Origin: an uncultured Opitutales bacterium
GTDB taxonomy: Bacteria > Verrucomicrobiota > Verrucomicrobiia > Opitutales > Intestinicryptomonadaceae
Length of the DNA stretch: 64,000 bases
Assembly: GCA_934613645.1 (NCBI GenBank)
Contig: CAKTTC010000002.1
Coordinates: 1-64,000 of the forward strand
Direction of reading: 5' to 3'
This document shows, piece after piece, positions 48,757-57,622 of the stretch. The notes beneath the pieces are model-generated. The model did not search any database and had not been told where the DNA came from. It saw nothing but the letters and a program-made list of their open reading frames with translations. Position 1 is the stretch's first letter, and the number at the start of each line of letters is the position of its first letter. A program made the position numbers and the translations under genes.

Positions 48757-50025
48757 CTACTGAACCACTGCCGATTTTGTTCCGTCGCGCAGGGTAATTT
48801 CGACCCTGTCGCCCGAACGCAGCAACTGCGCCGAAGCCGTTTTGCCGTCAGCCCCTCTGACTATCGCAAACCCGCGCCTTAAAACGGAGTCGATATTTGC
48901 CGATTCAAGGCGTTTTTCGAATGCCGAAACGCGCTCTTTGAGAACCGCCAGTTTGTGTGGCGTTCCGCTTGCGTTCAACGCCGATTCCGCAGCCGAAAGG
49001 CGCAGACGTTTCCGTGCGAACAACGCTGCAACAGCCGCCTGCGCGCGCATTTGAAGCTCGTCGATTCTGATTTCGGCGGCAGCCATTTTCGCCCGCGGAG
49101 AGTTCAGGCGGATAACGTCGGCATAGCGCAGAATCGACGCCCTGAGTGCGTCGATGCGCATTGAAAGCGCGCGGCGCACAGTTTGCGCTGCGTTTTCAAT
49201 CTGCGCTTTGCAGTCGAGAAAATTGCTTGAAATAAACTCCGCCGCGCCGCTCGGGGTTTCCATGCGCAAGTCTGCGGCGAAGTCGCAAAGGGTGAAGTCG
49301 ATTTCGTGCCCCACCGCCGAAATTGTGGGAATTTCCGACGCCGCAACCGCGCGCGCCACAATTTCCTCGTTAAAGCACCACAAGTCTTCCAGACTTCCGC
49401 CGCCGCGCGTGAGCACGAGCAGGTCGAACCCTATCGGCGAAGTCTGCGCGTATTTTATGCGCTCCACAATTTCCTCCGCCGCGCCAATGCCCTGCACTTT
49501 CGACGGAATCACAAACACGTTGCCGCGCCAGCCCCTGCGCTTGAGTATTCTGCAGAAGTCGCGCACCGCCGCCCCCGAGAGGGACGTGATTACGCCGATA
49601 TTTTGCGGCATTCGGGGAATGGGGCGTTTTTTCGACTTGTCGAAAAGCCCCTCGTTCGAAAGCTTTTGCTTGAGGGCTTCGAAGCGTTTTGCCAAGTCGC
49701 CCGCGCCGTCGGGCATTGCGGCTTTCACGAGCAGCTGATACGTTCCGCGCGGCTCGTAAACAGAAACCTCCCCGTAGGCGAGAATCTTCATTCCGTCGGC
49801 AAGCCCGAACGATACCCCGCGCGAATATCCCTTGAACAGCACGGCGGAAATCGACGCGTCGGCATCTTTGAGCGTGAAGTAGGTGTGCCCGCTTGAATAC
49901 GTTTTAAGCCCCGATATTTCGCCGCGCAGCCAAAGTTCGGGAACTTCGGTTTTCACAAGCATTTTGAAGCGTCGGGAAAATTCGCCGACACTCAAAATTT
50001 CGTCGCTCGAGGCAAGAAAATCCAT
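48757..50025 (-). CDS. xseA: Exodeoxyribonuclease VII large subunit
   Basis: A 422-residue nuclease subunit. N-terminal OB-fold (LSVGEFSRRFKMLVKTEVPELWLRGEI; GHTYFTLKDADASISAVLFKG), then the catalytic domain with NIGVITSLSGAAVRDF, FDLLVLTRGGGSLEDLWCFNE and AVGHEIDFTLCDFAADLRMETPSGAAE, then a long coiled coil and a C-terminal RGFAIV. With XseB it degrades single-stranded DNA to oligonucleotides. Its start shares a base with the mqnB stop, so it ends the mqn transcription unit. The 171-bp AT-rich gap downstream (48586-48756) shows nothing else. Confidence 0.96.
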   Translation of the reverse strand: MDFLASSDEILSVGEFSRRFKMLVKTEVPELWLRGEISGLKTYSSGHTYFTLKDADASISAVLFKGYSRGVSFGLADGMKILAYGEVSVYEPRGTYQLLVKAAMPDGAGDLAKRFEALKQKLSNEGLFDKSKKRPIPRMPQNIGVITSLSGAAVRDFCRILKRRGWRGNVFVIPSKVQGIGAAEEIVERIKYAQTSPIGFDLLVLTRGGGSLEDLWCFNEEIVARAVAASEIPTISAVGHEIDFTLCDFAADLRMETPSGAAEFISSNFLDCKAQIENAAQTVRRALSMRIDALRASILRYADVIRLNSPRAKMAAAEIRIDELQMRAQAAVAALFARKRLRLSAAESALNASGTPHKLAVLKERVSAFEKRLESANIDSVLRRGFAIVRGADGKTASAQLLRSGDRVEITLRDGTKSAVVQ

Positions 50026-50666
50026 CAGCAGAAAACTCCCCTAACGTGCGCAAGCCGCTTTGCAAGAAGCTTGATGTTGGCGTTGATGTTGCACTCTTCG
50101 GAGAAGTCGCTTACAAGCTTTACAATGGAAAGTTTTTTGCCGAACGCCTCCGCCGCAAGCGCGTGCGCGTATGCCTCCATATCGACCAAGTCGCCTTTGG
50201 CGGCGGCTATTTGACGGCGTTTCGCGCTCTGGACGGGGCGGCTTGAGCTTGCCAGCCTCCTGCCCGTTTTCGACAGCTCGAAAACCCTGTCGGAATACGG
50301 CTCTATGCTTGAAACGCTTGAGACCTCGTAGGCGCGGGCGAAGAGTATTTCCCCCGAATTTTCGGCGGGAGATTCGCGGATTATGTCGAAGTCCTCGTCG
50401 TCGTCGTATTCGGGCACTACGCACTTTACTGCCGATGTCGCGCCCGCAGTGCCTATGTTCAGAGCCTCGTCGAAATCGAATTTCGAACACGCCCAGCAGA
50501 ACGCCGTTGCGGCGGGGGCAAGCCCTATCCCCGACAGGACAATCCTGCGGGTGTCGTTCTCCCAGACTTCGAACGGCGACGCGCCCACGCGAACGAAAGC
50601 GTGGCGTTTGAGCACCTCGGAAACCTCGAAATCTACGGCACAGAAAATTGTTTTTAAATCGCGCAT
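50025..50666 (-). CDS. mqnB: Futalosine hydrolase-like nucleosidase
   Basis: A 213-residue member of the nucleoside phosphorylase/MTA-SAH nucleosidase superfamily, starting MRDLKTIFCAVDFEV. It has LSGIGLAPAATAF, ALNIGTAGATSAV, and GDLVDMEAYAHALAAEAFG with the purine-binding Met-Glu pair. In the futalosine route it releases the base (hypoxanthine or adenine) to give the dehypoxanthine compound used by MqnC. Placement among mqnE-A-C-D (13-base overlap with mqnD) makes MqnB more likely than a general MTA/SAH nucleosidase. Confidence 0.82.
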   Translation of the reverse strand: MRDLKTIFCAVDFEVSEVLKRHAFVRVGASPFEVWENDTRRIVLSGIGLAPAATAFCWACSKFDFDEALNIGTAGATSAVKCVVPEYDDDEDFDIIRESPAENSGEILFARAYEVSSVSSIEPYSDRVFELSKTGRRLASSSRPVQSAKRRQIAAAKGDLVDMEAYAHALAAEAFGKKLSIVKLVSDFSEECNINANIKLLAKRLAHVRGVFC

Positions 50667-51415
50667 TTTTCCAAGTGTTGCAAAAGTTTCGATTTTATCG
50701 GCGAGATGTCGAACGAATATTCGTTGACGAACGCGAAAATGTGCTTGCGCAAAACGTCGTCGTCGAGATACTGCGCCATGCTTTTGACGTATGGGATTGT
50801 GGCTTCGGTGTTGTCGAAAGCCCACTTGATACTCTCGCGCATTTGGGTTTCCACGCGCCGTTTTTGCGCAGACAAGTCGCGCCTTATGCAGATGCAGCCC
50901 AGCGGCACGGGCAGCGACGTTGCGCGCGTCCAAAAGCCGCCCAAATCGCACACGAGCGAAAGCCCGAGCCTCTCGTAGACAAAGCGTCCCTCGTGGATTA
51001 GCACACCGAAATCCGCCCCGCCCCGCGCCACGAAATCGGCAATATCCCTGAAATACATCGGGCGCATATCGGGCTTCAAGCCGCAGTAAAAACGCAGCAA
51101 AAGAGCGGCGGTCGTGTTCACCCCCGGGACTGCCACGGGTTTCGACGCGTCGAACTCCGCCCCCGCCCTTCCGATTAAGACGGGTCCCGTGCCGATTCCC
51201 AAAGCCGCGCCCGCGTCGAGCAGTTCGTATTTGTCGGAATTTTCCAGAAACGCCGCAAACGACATCTTCGTGATTGCGTATTTGCCCTCGCGCGCGGCGA
51301 GATTGAGTGCTTCAATATCGTCGAAAACGAAATCGAAGTCGGACTCCGTTTTTTTGTCGATTGCCGCGAAGTATGAAAACGTGTCGTTCGGACAGGGAGT
51401 GATTGCAAATTCCAT
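50654..51415 (-). CDS. mqnD: 1,4-dihydroxy-6-naphthoate synthase
   Basis: A 253-residue periplasmic-binding-protein-like enzyme that converts cyclic dehypoxanthine futalosine to 1,4-dihydroxy-6-naphthoate. Hallmarks: start FAITPCPNDTFSYFAAI, ITKMSFAAFLENSDKYELLDAG, GRAGAEFDASKPVAVPGVNTTA, and GVLIHEGRFVY with the essential His. I use ATG 51415 (MEFAITPCPNDTF), four bases after the mqnC stop; a TTG 12 bases upstream would add four residues. Confidence 0.93.
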   Translation of the reverse strand: MEFAITPCPNDTFSYFAAIDKKTESDFDFVFDDIEALNLAAREGKYAITKMSFAAFLENSDKYELLDAGAALGIGTGPVLIGRAGAEFDASKPVAVPGVNTTAALLLRFYCGLKPDMRPMYFRDIADFVARGGADFGVLIHEGRFVYERLGLSLVCDLGGFWTRATSLPVPLGCICIRRDLSAQKRRVETQMRESIKWAFDNTEATIPYVKSMAQYLDDDVLRKHIFAFVNEYSFDISPIKSKLLQHLEKCAI

Positions 51416-51419
51416 GGGG

Positions 51420-52472
51420 CTATCCAATCGTGTTGTAAAGTCCGTCGCGGCTGCGCGGCTTAAGCGACGCGTTCAAGACAACGTTGCGCATATTCTCCGC
51501 CGTGGCGCGGTTGTCGACGCCCGTGGCGCGCACAACCATTTCGTCCATAAGCACGCCGCCTACATCGTTTGCGCCGAACAAAAGCGCGACTTCCGCAACG
51601 CGCAAGCCCTCCGTAAGCCAGCCCGACTGCACATACTTTACGTTGTCCAAATATATCCTTGCAAGGGCGAGGGTTTTCAGAAATTCGGGCGCGCCCACGC
51701 GTGCAAAACGCCCCTCAATCTCGGTATTTTCGGGCGAAACCGGCCACGCTATAAACGCCTTGAAAACGCCCGTTTCGTCCTGCACGCGGCGGACTACGTC
51801 GAGGTGCTCAATGCGCTGGGCGAACGTTTCGCCCAAGCCGAAAGTCATAGTCGCCGACGAATACATTCCGCAATCGGCAAGCGCGCGCATTACCGCAACC
51901 CATTCCTCAACGGTGCACTTGTTGCCGCAAAGCTCGCGGCGTATTTGCGGCACGAGCATATCGGCAGCCCCCGGGACTGAGTCCGCGCCAGCGTCTTTGA
52001 GCCTGCGCACACATTCGCCTATTGAAATGCCCGCCCCGCGCGCAAACCAGACAATTTCAGACGGCGAAAAAACGTGAAGCCACAACTTCGGGAACGCCGT
52101 TTTTATGCGGCGCAAAAGCCCGCACGCCCACTCCAGAGTGAATTTGGGCGAAAGCCCGCCCTGCAGCATAATCTGCACGCCGCCGCGCTCGACCGATTCT
52201 GCGCAGATGTTGAAAATTTCGTCGTCGGTCATCGTAAACGGCTCAACCCTCCCCGCCGAAGCGTGATACGCGCAAAACTTGCAGCGCGCCGCGCATACGT
52301 TGGAATAGTTTATCATTCGGTTTACAACGTAGCCTACTTCGCCCGAGGGGTCGGCAAGCCGCAGCCGCGCCGAAGCAAGGCGCGACATATCGAACAGGCT
52401 TGCGTTTTCAAGTGCGGCTGCCTCAGCCGCGTCTATGCGCGCGCCGCTTAAAATTTTTTCAAACAACTCCAT
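51420..52472 (-). CDS. mqnC: Cyclic dehypoxanthine futalosine synthase
   Basis: A 350-residue radical SAM enzyme. The cluster motif Cys60-xxx-Cys64-xx-Cys67 lies in NYSNVCAARCKFCAYHA. Then VQIMLQGGLSPKFTLEWA, LHVFSPSEIVWFARGAG and SATMTFGLGETFAQRIEHLD follow the family. The loop usually reading PGGGAEIL is PGAADMLV, and FIPW...P is FIAWPVSPENTEI, so this is a divergent member. It performs the radical cyclisation step. It overlaps mqnA by 14 bases. Confidence 0.9.
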   Translation of the reverse strand: MELFEKILSGARIDAAEAAALENASLFDMSRLASARLRLADPSGEVGYVVNRMINYSNVCAARCKFCAYHASAGRVEPFTMTDDEIFNICAESVERGGVQIMLQGGLSPKFTLEWACGLLRRIKTAFPKLWLHVFSPSEIVWFARGAGISIGECVRRLKDAGADSVPGAADMLVPQIRRELCGNKCTVEEWVAVMRALADCGMYSSATMTFGLGETFAQRIEHLDVVRRVQDETGVFKAFIAWPVSPENTEIEGRFARVGAPEFLKTLALARIYLDNVKYVQSGWLTEGLRVAEVALLFGANDVGGVLMDEMVVRATGVDNRATAENMRNVVLNASLKPRSRDGLYNTIG

Positions 52473-53202
52473 TTTTCTCTACAAAATTAAAGCTTTCTTC
52501 GAAGTCAGCCTCCGACATTTTGAAAATCAGACGCCCGTAGTAGCGTTGCAGCGTTTCAACCGAAAGGCGTCCGCGCGAAATTTCAGCCGCGCGGCGGTAT
52601 GTGGGGTCGGGGTCTTCCGCAAAAAGCGCGAGCGACCTGTCCAAATACTCCACCACCTTCGGCGCAAGTTCCGCGTAGAGGCTGCGGCGGACTACGAACA
52701 CGGCGTAAATCATTTTGCACTTCGCCCAGTCGCGCCAAAGCTCGCCCAAGTCGTATGAATTTGAAAAGCGCGATGAGTCGAAAAGCATTGCGTCGTCGCC
52801 GATTAAAAGCGCGCTGTCAGCCGACTCAAGCGGCGCGCGGGGAATTTCGAACAGATCGAACCCGAACCTGTCCAGACATATTTTTCTGAACGCGCGCGAC
52901 GACGTTCCCGTTTGGGGCGTGATGAAAATGCTTCCGCCGTCAAGCCGCGAAATATCGAGGTTGGAGAACAGTTTTATCGACATTATCTCGCCGTCTCCGC
53001 CCACGCAAAAACGCGGCAAAACGGCGTATTCGCGCGAGCAGTCGGGATACCGCCAGCGCGAAATCATCGAAACGTCCGAAGCCCCCGCCGCCGCAAGCCC
53101 GTTCAGGCGCGACGGAATTTCGAAGCGCATGTCGAACAAGTCGGAGTCTGCGCGAAAAAACGGCAGGCTGTTGACGAATGAGACTCCCGAAAAACTATAC
53201 AT
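52459..53202 (-). CDS. mqnA: Chorismate dehydratase
   Basis: A 247-residue periplasmic-binding-protein-like enzyme that dehydrates chorismate to 3-enolpyruvyl-benzoate, the entry to the futalosine pathway. Landmarks: VSFVNSLPFFRA at the start, PSRLNGLAAAGASDVSMIS, then TPQTGTSSRAFRKI, SALLIGDDAMLF and DLGELWRDWAKCKMIYAVFV. It overlaps mqnE by eight bases and mqnC by 14. Confidence 0.92.
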   Translation of the reverse strand: MYSFSGVSFVNSLPFFRADSDLFDMRFEIPSRLNGLAAAGASDVSMISRWRYPDCSREYAVLPRFCVGGDGEIMSIKLFSNLDISRLDGGSIFITPQTGTSSRAFRKICLDRFGFDLFEIPRAPLESADSALLIGDDAMLFDSSRFSNSYDLGELWRDWAKCKMIYAVFVVRRSLYAELAPKVVEYLDRSLALFAEDPDPTYRRAAEISRGRLSVETLQRYYGRLIFKMSEADFEESFNFVEKNGVV

Positions 53203-54235
53203 AGTTGGAATTTGTGCGGACGGCCTTGAAACCCGCGCCGCGGATAATGTCGCACATAAATTCGGGAGTGCGCCGCTGCGGGGCAGCCCCCGCCGCCACT
53301 GCGACCTCTTCGTGCCAGTGCGTTCCGCCGATGTCGTCCGCGCCGAAGTTCAGCAGAATCTGCGAGAGCCTGTCGCCGAAGTGCGGCACGGGGACTCTTA
53401 TGTGCGGGAAATTGTCGAGCATAAGGCGGGCTATTGCGCATATTTTCAGGTCGTATACGCCCGACGACCTGCCCTTTATGACGCTCGCGCCCTGCCTGAA
53501 CGGCAGCGGCACAAACGCCTTGAACCCGCCCGTTTCGTCCTGCAGGCGGCGGAGCATATCCAAGTGCTCCACTACTTCCGCGGGCGATTCGAGATGCCCG
53601 TAGAGCATTGTGGCGTTCGTCTTAAGCCCTATTTGGTGAGCCGTTTTCATTGCATCGAGCCACTGTTGCGCCGAGAGCTTGTTTGGCGAAATTTTCGCGC
53701 GTATTGTTTGGTCGAAAATCTCCGCGCCGCCCCCGGGGAGGGCGTCGGTTCCCGCCTCAACAAGCTTCAGCATAACATCGCGCAGCGGCAGCCCCGACAC
53801 TTCCGACATCAGCGCGCATTCCGAAACGGTATACGAAACCACGTTCAGCTTTTTGTCGGCGGCCTTAACCGCGCGGACAACGTCGAGATAGTATTCGAAC
53901 GGCAGCTTTCTGTAGATTCCGCCGATTATGTGTATTTCCTCTGCGCCCGCCTCGGCGTATTTTTTGGCGCGCTCGAAAACGTCTTCGGGCTTGAGCAGAT
54001 ACGCGCCCTCCTCGCCCTCGCGGCGGAAGAACGAGCAAATAGGACAGCACGCCTGACAGATATTCGAATACGTTATTGCCGCGTTTACCGCGTAGAACGC
54101 CCTGTCGGAGTGGAGAGCCGTTCGGACGGCGAACGCGCGTTCGCCGAGGTCGGGCACGGGCGCGTTTTCAAGCAAATCGCGCGCGGACTGCGCCGACAAT
54201 CTTTCAAAAGGCTTCTGTCCACAAAATTTTTCCAT
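53195..54235 (-). CDS. mqnE: Aminodeoxyfutalosine synthase
   Basis: A 346-residue radical SAM enzyme joining the chorismate-derived enolpyruvylbenzoate with SAM-derived adenosine. The Fe-S motif is Cys60-xxx-Cys64-xx-Cys67 in SNICQACCPICSFF. Family-specific segments: EEIHIIGGIYRKLPFEYYLD, DALPGGGAEIFDQTIR, SNATMLYG-like NATMLYGHLES, and GGFKAFVPLPFRQ. The start at 54235 (MEKFCGQKPFERL) is chosen over an upstream frame that crosses the divergent promoter region. First gene of the minus-strand mqn unit. Confidence 0.94.
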   Translation of the reverse strand: MEKFCGQKPFERLSAQSARDLLENAPVPDLGERAFAVRTALHSDRAFYAVNAAITYSNICQACCPICSFFRREGEEGAYLLKPEDVFERAKKYAEAGAEEIHIIGGIYRKLPFEYYLDVVRAVKAADKKLNVVSYTVSECALMSEVSGLPLRDVMLKLVEAGTDALPGGGAEIFDQTIRAKISPNKLSAQQWLDAMKTAHQIGLKTNATMLYGHLESPAEVVEHLDMLRRLQDETGGFKAFVPLPFRQGASVIKGRSSGVYDLKICAIARLMLDNFPHIRVPVPHFGDRLSQILLNFGADDIGGTHWHEEVAVAAGAAPQRRTPEFMCDIIRGAGFKAVRTNSNYV

Positions 54236-54355
54236 TCGACGAATGTTGCCGAAGTCGGAAAAATTGTCAACTTTCTTTATTCCCGCGTTCGACGCGGCGG
54301 CAAAAAAACAAATAAATGGTTGCGCTTGAACCGAAAATATCGACAATATACCGAT

Positions 54356-55219
54356 ATGATTTTCCTGAAGAAAGCCAAAACATATGCCGACGCAATCAAG
54401 CTGGAACACACGCTGTTCGCGCTTCCGTTTGCGCTGTCGGCGGCGGCTCTCGCGGCGGGACGCGGTGCGGAGATTTCGGCGGGCGTCCTGTTTTGGATAG
54501 TGGTGGCGTTCACGGCGGCGCGCTCCGCGGCAATGGGCTTCAACAGAATTGCCGACGCCGACATCGACGCGCTCAACCCGCGCACGGCGGCGCGCCCCAC
54601 GGCAACGGGCAAACTTCCGCTTAAAGACGCCAAAATTTTCACCGCCGTTTCGGCCGCAGTTTTTGTGGGGGCGGCGTTTATGATAAACAACCTCTGCGGA
54701 GTGCTTTCATTGCCCGCGCTGGGGGTGCTTTTCGGATATTCGCTGGCGAAAAGGTTCACGTGCCTTACGCACTACATCTTGGGCTGCGCGCTTTCCCTCG
54801 CCCCGATTGGCGCGTGGATTGCCGCAACGGGCGGCTTCGACCCCAAAATACTGCTTTTGGGCGCGTGCCTGTTTTTCGGGATAGCGGGCTTCGACCTCAT
54901 CTACGCGCTTCAGGATATGGACTTCGACAGGGCGCACAAGCTGCATTCAATTCCGTCGCGCTTCGGGAGGAAAGCTACGCTTGCGCTTGCGGGGTGCTCG
55001 TTTGCGGCGTCGGCGGGCGCGCTGTTCGGCGCGGGGGTTGCGTTCGGGCTGAACGTCTGGTTTTTTGCGGCTGCTGCGGCGGTTTCGGTTCTGTATATGG
55101 CGGGGCTTGCAACCATTTCCGTGGCGGGAATGGCGAAGGTTAATTTGGTGTTTTTTTACGTGAACGTGTCGGTGTCGTTTTTGATTCTGGCGGGTTCGCT
55201 TGCAAACGCGGGATTTTGA
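54356..55219 (+). CDS. mqnP: UbiA-family prenyltransferase of menaquinone synthesis
   Basis: The 287-residue inner-membrane enzyme starts at ATG 54356; earlier codons in the same frame run antisense through mqnE and mqnA. It has about nine membrane helices and both prenyl-diphosphate motifs: NRIADADIDALNPRTAARP (63-81) and YALQDMDFDRAHKLHSIPS. It should attach a polyprenyl chain to 1,4-dihydroxy-6-naphthoate, matching the divergent mqn genes. The 120-bp gap to mqnE contains TTGACA on the minus strand (54270-54265) and an AT-rich stretch before this gene, a probable divergent promoter pair. UbiX starts one base after its stop. Confidence 0.93.
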   Translation: MIFLKKAKTYADAIKLEHTLFALPFALSAAALAAGRGAEISAGVLFWIVVAFTAARSAAMGFNRIADADIDALNPRTAARPTATGKLPLKDAKIFTAVSAAVFVGAAFMINNLCGVLSLPALGVLFGYSLAKRFTCLTHYILGCALSLAPIGAWIAATGGFDPKILLLGACLFFGIAGFDLIYALQDMDFDRAHKLHSIPSRFGRKATLALAGCSFAASAGALFGAGVAFGLNVWFFAAAAAVSVLYMAGLATISVAGMAKVNLVFFYVNVSVSFLILAGSLANAGF

Positions 55220-55220
55220 A

Positions 55221-55793
55221 ATGGAAGACAAAAAACGCATAGTTTTGGCGGTAACGGGCGCGTCGGGATTGCAATACGCAATCAGAACCGCCGAGATGCT
55301 TTCGGAGGCGGGCTGCGAGATTTTCTGCTGCGCCACGGAATGCGCAAAAAAAGTGGCTCAAACGGAGCTTGAAACCGACCTTGCCCAAGCCCTCCTAAAC
55401 GCGGGCGCAACACGCGTGTATTCCGAAAACGACTTCTCCGCGCCGATGGCGAGCGGGTCGTTTTACTTCGACGCAATGGCGGTTGTGCCGTGCTCTATGA
55501 AAACCCTCGGCAAAATTGCCAATTCGATAGCCGACAACCTCGCAGTCCGCGCGGCGGAAGTCGCGCTGAAAGAGCGGCGCAGGCTGGTTGTCGTCCCGCG
55601 CGAAACGCCGATGAGTGCGGCGCAGATAAAAAACATGCTCGAACTTTCGCTTGCGGGCGCGGTTGTGCTGCCCGCCTCTCCCGCGTTCTACAACAAACCG
55701 CAAAGCGTAGACGATATGGTGGGGTTTGTGGCGGCGCGCATAACGGCGTCGCTCGGGGTAAGGCAAAACTTTTTGAAGGAATGGGGTGTATGA
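55221..55793 (+). CDS. ubiX: Flavin prenyltransferase
   Basis: A 190-residue flavoprotein making the prenylated FMN cofactor for UbiD. Landmarks: RIVLAVTGASGLQYAIRTAE, VVPCSMKTLGKIANSIADNL, then LVVVPRETPMSAAQIKNML and LPASPAFYNKPQSVDDMV. ATG 55221 is favoured over an in-frame ATG at 55200 because it gives the exact family start and follows the mqnP stop by one base. It overlaps ubiD (ATGA). Confidence 0.96.
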   Translation: MEDKKRIVLAVTGASGLQYAIRTAEMLSEAGCEIFCCATECAKKVAQTELETDLAQALLNAGATRVYSENDFSAPMASGSFYFDAMAVVPCSMKTLGKIANSIADNLAVRAAEVALKERRRLVVVPRETPMSAAQIKNMLELSLAGAVVLPASPAFYNKPQSVDDMVGFVAARITASLGVRQNFLKEWGV

Positions 55794-57568
55794 AATCCGA
55801 CTACAAAAACATCGGCGAGTTTCTCAAACTGCTCGAATCAATCGGAGAGGTGCGGCGCATAAAAGAGCCCGTCTCTCCCGTGATAGAAATCTCAAAATTC
55901 ACCGACGTGGAGTCGAAAAAACCCGACGGCGGCAAGGCGTTGATTTTCGAAAACGTAGTGGACAACGGCAAAAAGACATTCCCCGTTGCCACAAACATTT
56001 TCGGCAGCGAAAGGCGAATGGCTCTCGCACTCGGACTGGAACGCCTCGCCGACGCGGGCAACGGAATCCGCGAGCTTATACAAATGAAGCCGCCCGCAAC
56101 GCTCAAAGACAAGCTGCGCGCGTTTTTCAAGCTCATGCCACTTGCCAAAATTATGCCGCGCGAAGTAAAAAGCGCGCCCTGTCAGGAAGTGGTGAAAACG
56201 GGAGCCGACGTCGATTTGTCGGAAATTCCGGTGCTCAAATGCTGGCCGCACGACGGCGGGCGGTTCGTGACGCTGCCGCTCGTGTTCACAAAATCTCCCG
56301 AAGACGGCAAGAAAAATCTGGGAATGTATAGGCTGCAGATTTTCGACAAAAACACGACGGGAATGCACTGGCACGTCCACAAAGACGGCTCTCACTACTT
56401 CAACGAATACGCGCGAATGGGCAAAAGAATGCCCGTTGCGGTCGCGATTGGCGCAGACCCCTCGGTCATATACGCGGCAACCGCACCCATGCCGCGCGGC
56501 GTTGACGAACTCCTGCTGGCGGGCTTTTTCAGGAAGTCGGGCGTGGAGACAGTCAAATGCAAAACGGTTGACCTGCAAGTGCCCGCCGAAGCCGAATTCG
56601 TCCTTGAGGGCTACGTAGACCCCGACGAACGCAGAATTGAAGGGCCTTTCGGCGACCACACGGGCTACTATTCGCCCGCCGATATGTATCCGGTGTTCCA
56701 CATTACGGCACTAACGCGCAAGAAAAAGCCGATATACTGCGCAACGCTCGTTGGCCCGCCGCCAATGGAAGACTGCTACATGGCAAAGGCCACCGAGCGC
56801 ATTTTCCTGCCGCTTATCCAGTCGGTAATGCCCGAGATTTGCGACTATTTTCTGCCGTGGGAGGGCGTTTTCCACAACATCGTAATTGTCTCAATAGACA
56901 AGGAATACCCCGCGCACGCCCAAAAGCTCATAAACGGACTTTGGGGACAGGGGCAGATGAGCTTCTGCAAGGCGATTGTGGTAGTAGACAAATCCGTCAA
57001 GCCCTCCGACCTCCACAAAGTCTGGAATCTCTTTGCAACGTCGTTCGACCCCGCGCGCGACATCACGCTTTCGTTCGGCGTCCTCGACGCGCTCGACCAC
57101 TCTTCGCCCACGCCGTTTTCGGGCGCGAAAATCGGAATCGACCTCACCGCCCCGTTCGCGGGCGAAAAGCCGCGCAGCACCGCCCCGCTTGAAATTCCCT
57201 CCGAAAACGAATGCAACTCCGCCGAAAAATGGATTTGCGAAAACATCGACGGCGTGGAGTCGGTCGAATTCAAGCGCGCGTTCTTGGCGGTGTCGCTCGA
57301 CAAAAACGGACGCCGCGGGCGCGACATTCTCGACAAGCTCGCCCAGTGCCCGCATATCGAACGCTTTTTCCGCGCCGCCGCAATTTTCGACACCGAAGTC
57401 GATATAGCCGAAACCCCGAAAATTCTCTGGAAAATATTTAACAATACCGACCCTTCGCGCGATATAAAAGTTGTGCGCAACTCACTTGTGCTCATCGACG
57501 CGTGCAAGAAGAACAAGGCCGACGGGCACGAGCGCGAATGGCCCGACGACCTTTCGTTCGACAAATAA
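55790..57568 (+). CDS. ubiD: UbiD-family decarboxylase
   Basis: A 592-residue prenylated-FMN-dependent decarboxylase. The start is MKSDYKNIGEFLKLLESIGE. Conserved parts are LKCWPHDGGRFVTLPLVFTK, HWHVHKDGSHYFNEY (metal/cofactor site) and EGPFGDHTGYYSPADMYP with the catalytic Glu region. Its place after mqnP and ubiX fits removal of the ring carboxylate in late menaquinone synthesis (MenF/MqnL-type role), though UbiD homologues can act on other aromatics. The longer open frame beginning at 55490 is antisense-like readthrough and is ignored. Confidence 0.93.
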   Translation: MKSDYKNIGEFLKLLESIGEVRRIKEPVSPVIEISKFTDVESKKPDGGKALIFENVVDNGKKTFPVATNIFGSERRMALALGLERLADAGNGIRELIQMKPPATLKDKLRAFFKLMPLAKIMPREVKSAPCQEVVKTGADVDLSEIPVLKCWPHDGGRFVTLPLVFTKSPEDGKKNLGMYRLQIFDKNTTGMHWHVHKDGSHYFNEYARMGKRMPVAVAIGADPSVIYAATAPMPRGVDELLLAGFFRKSGVETVKCKTVDLQVPAEAEFVLEGYVDPDERRIEGPFGDHTGYYSPADMYPVFHITALTRKKKPIYCATLVGPPPMEDCYMAKATERIFLPLIQSVMPEICDYFLPWEGVFHNIVIVSIDKEYPAHAQKLINGLWGQGQMSFCKAIVVVDKSVKPSDLHKVWNLFATSFDPARDITLSFGVLDALDHSSPTPFSGAKIGIDLTAPFAGEKPRSTAPLEIPSENECNSAEKWICENIDGVESVEFKRAFLAVSLDKNGRRGRDILDKLAQCPHIERFFRAAAIFDTEVDIAETPKILWKIFNNTDPSRDIKVVRNSLVLIDACKKNKADGHEREWPDDLSFDK

Positions 57569-57622
57569 CTTGAACGCCGCGCAAAAATTTGCCATAAAAA
57601 ACAGCAGAAACAACCAAGACCT

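Noticed and set aside
52715..55219. An 834-residue open frame ending in a prenyltransferase
   Set aside because: Its first about 547 codons are antisense to mqnA and mqnE and have no family character. The real gene is the UbiA-family enzyme from ATG 54356.
55490..55789. A 100-codon N-terminal extension of ubiD
   Set aside because: It overlaps ubiX in another frame, is Arg/Ala-rich shadow sequence, and the ATG at 55790 gives the exact UbiD N-terminus with an ATGA overlap.
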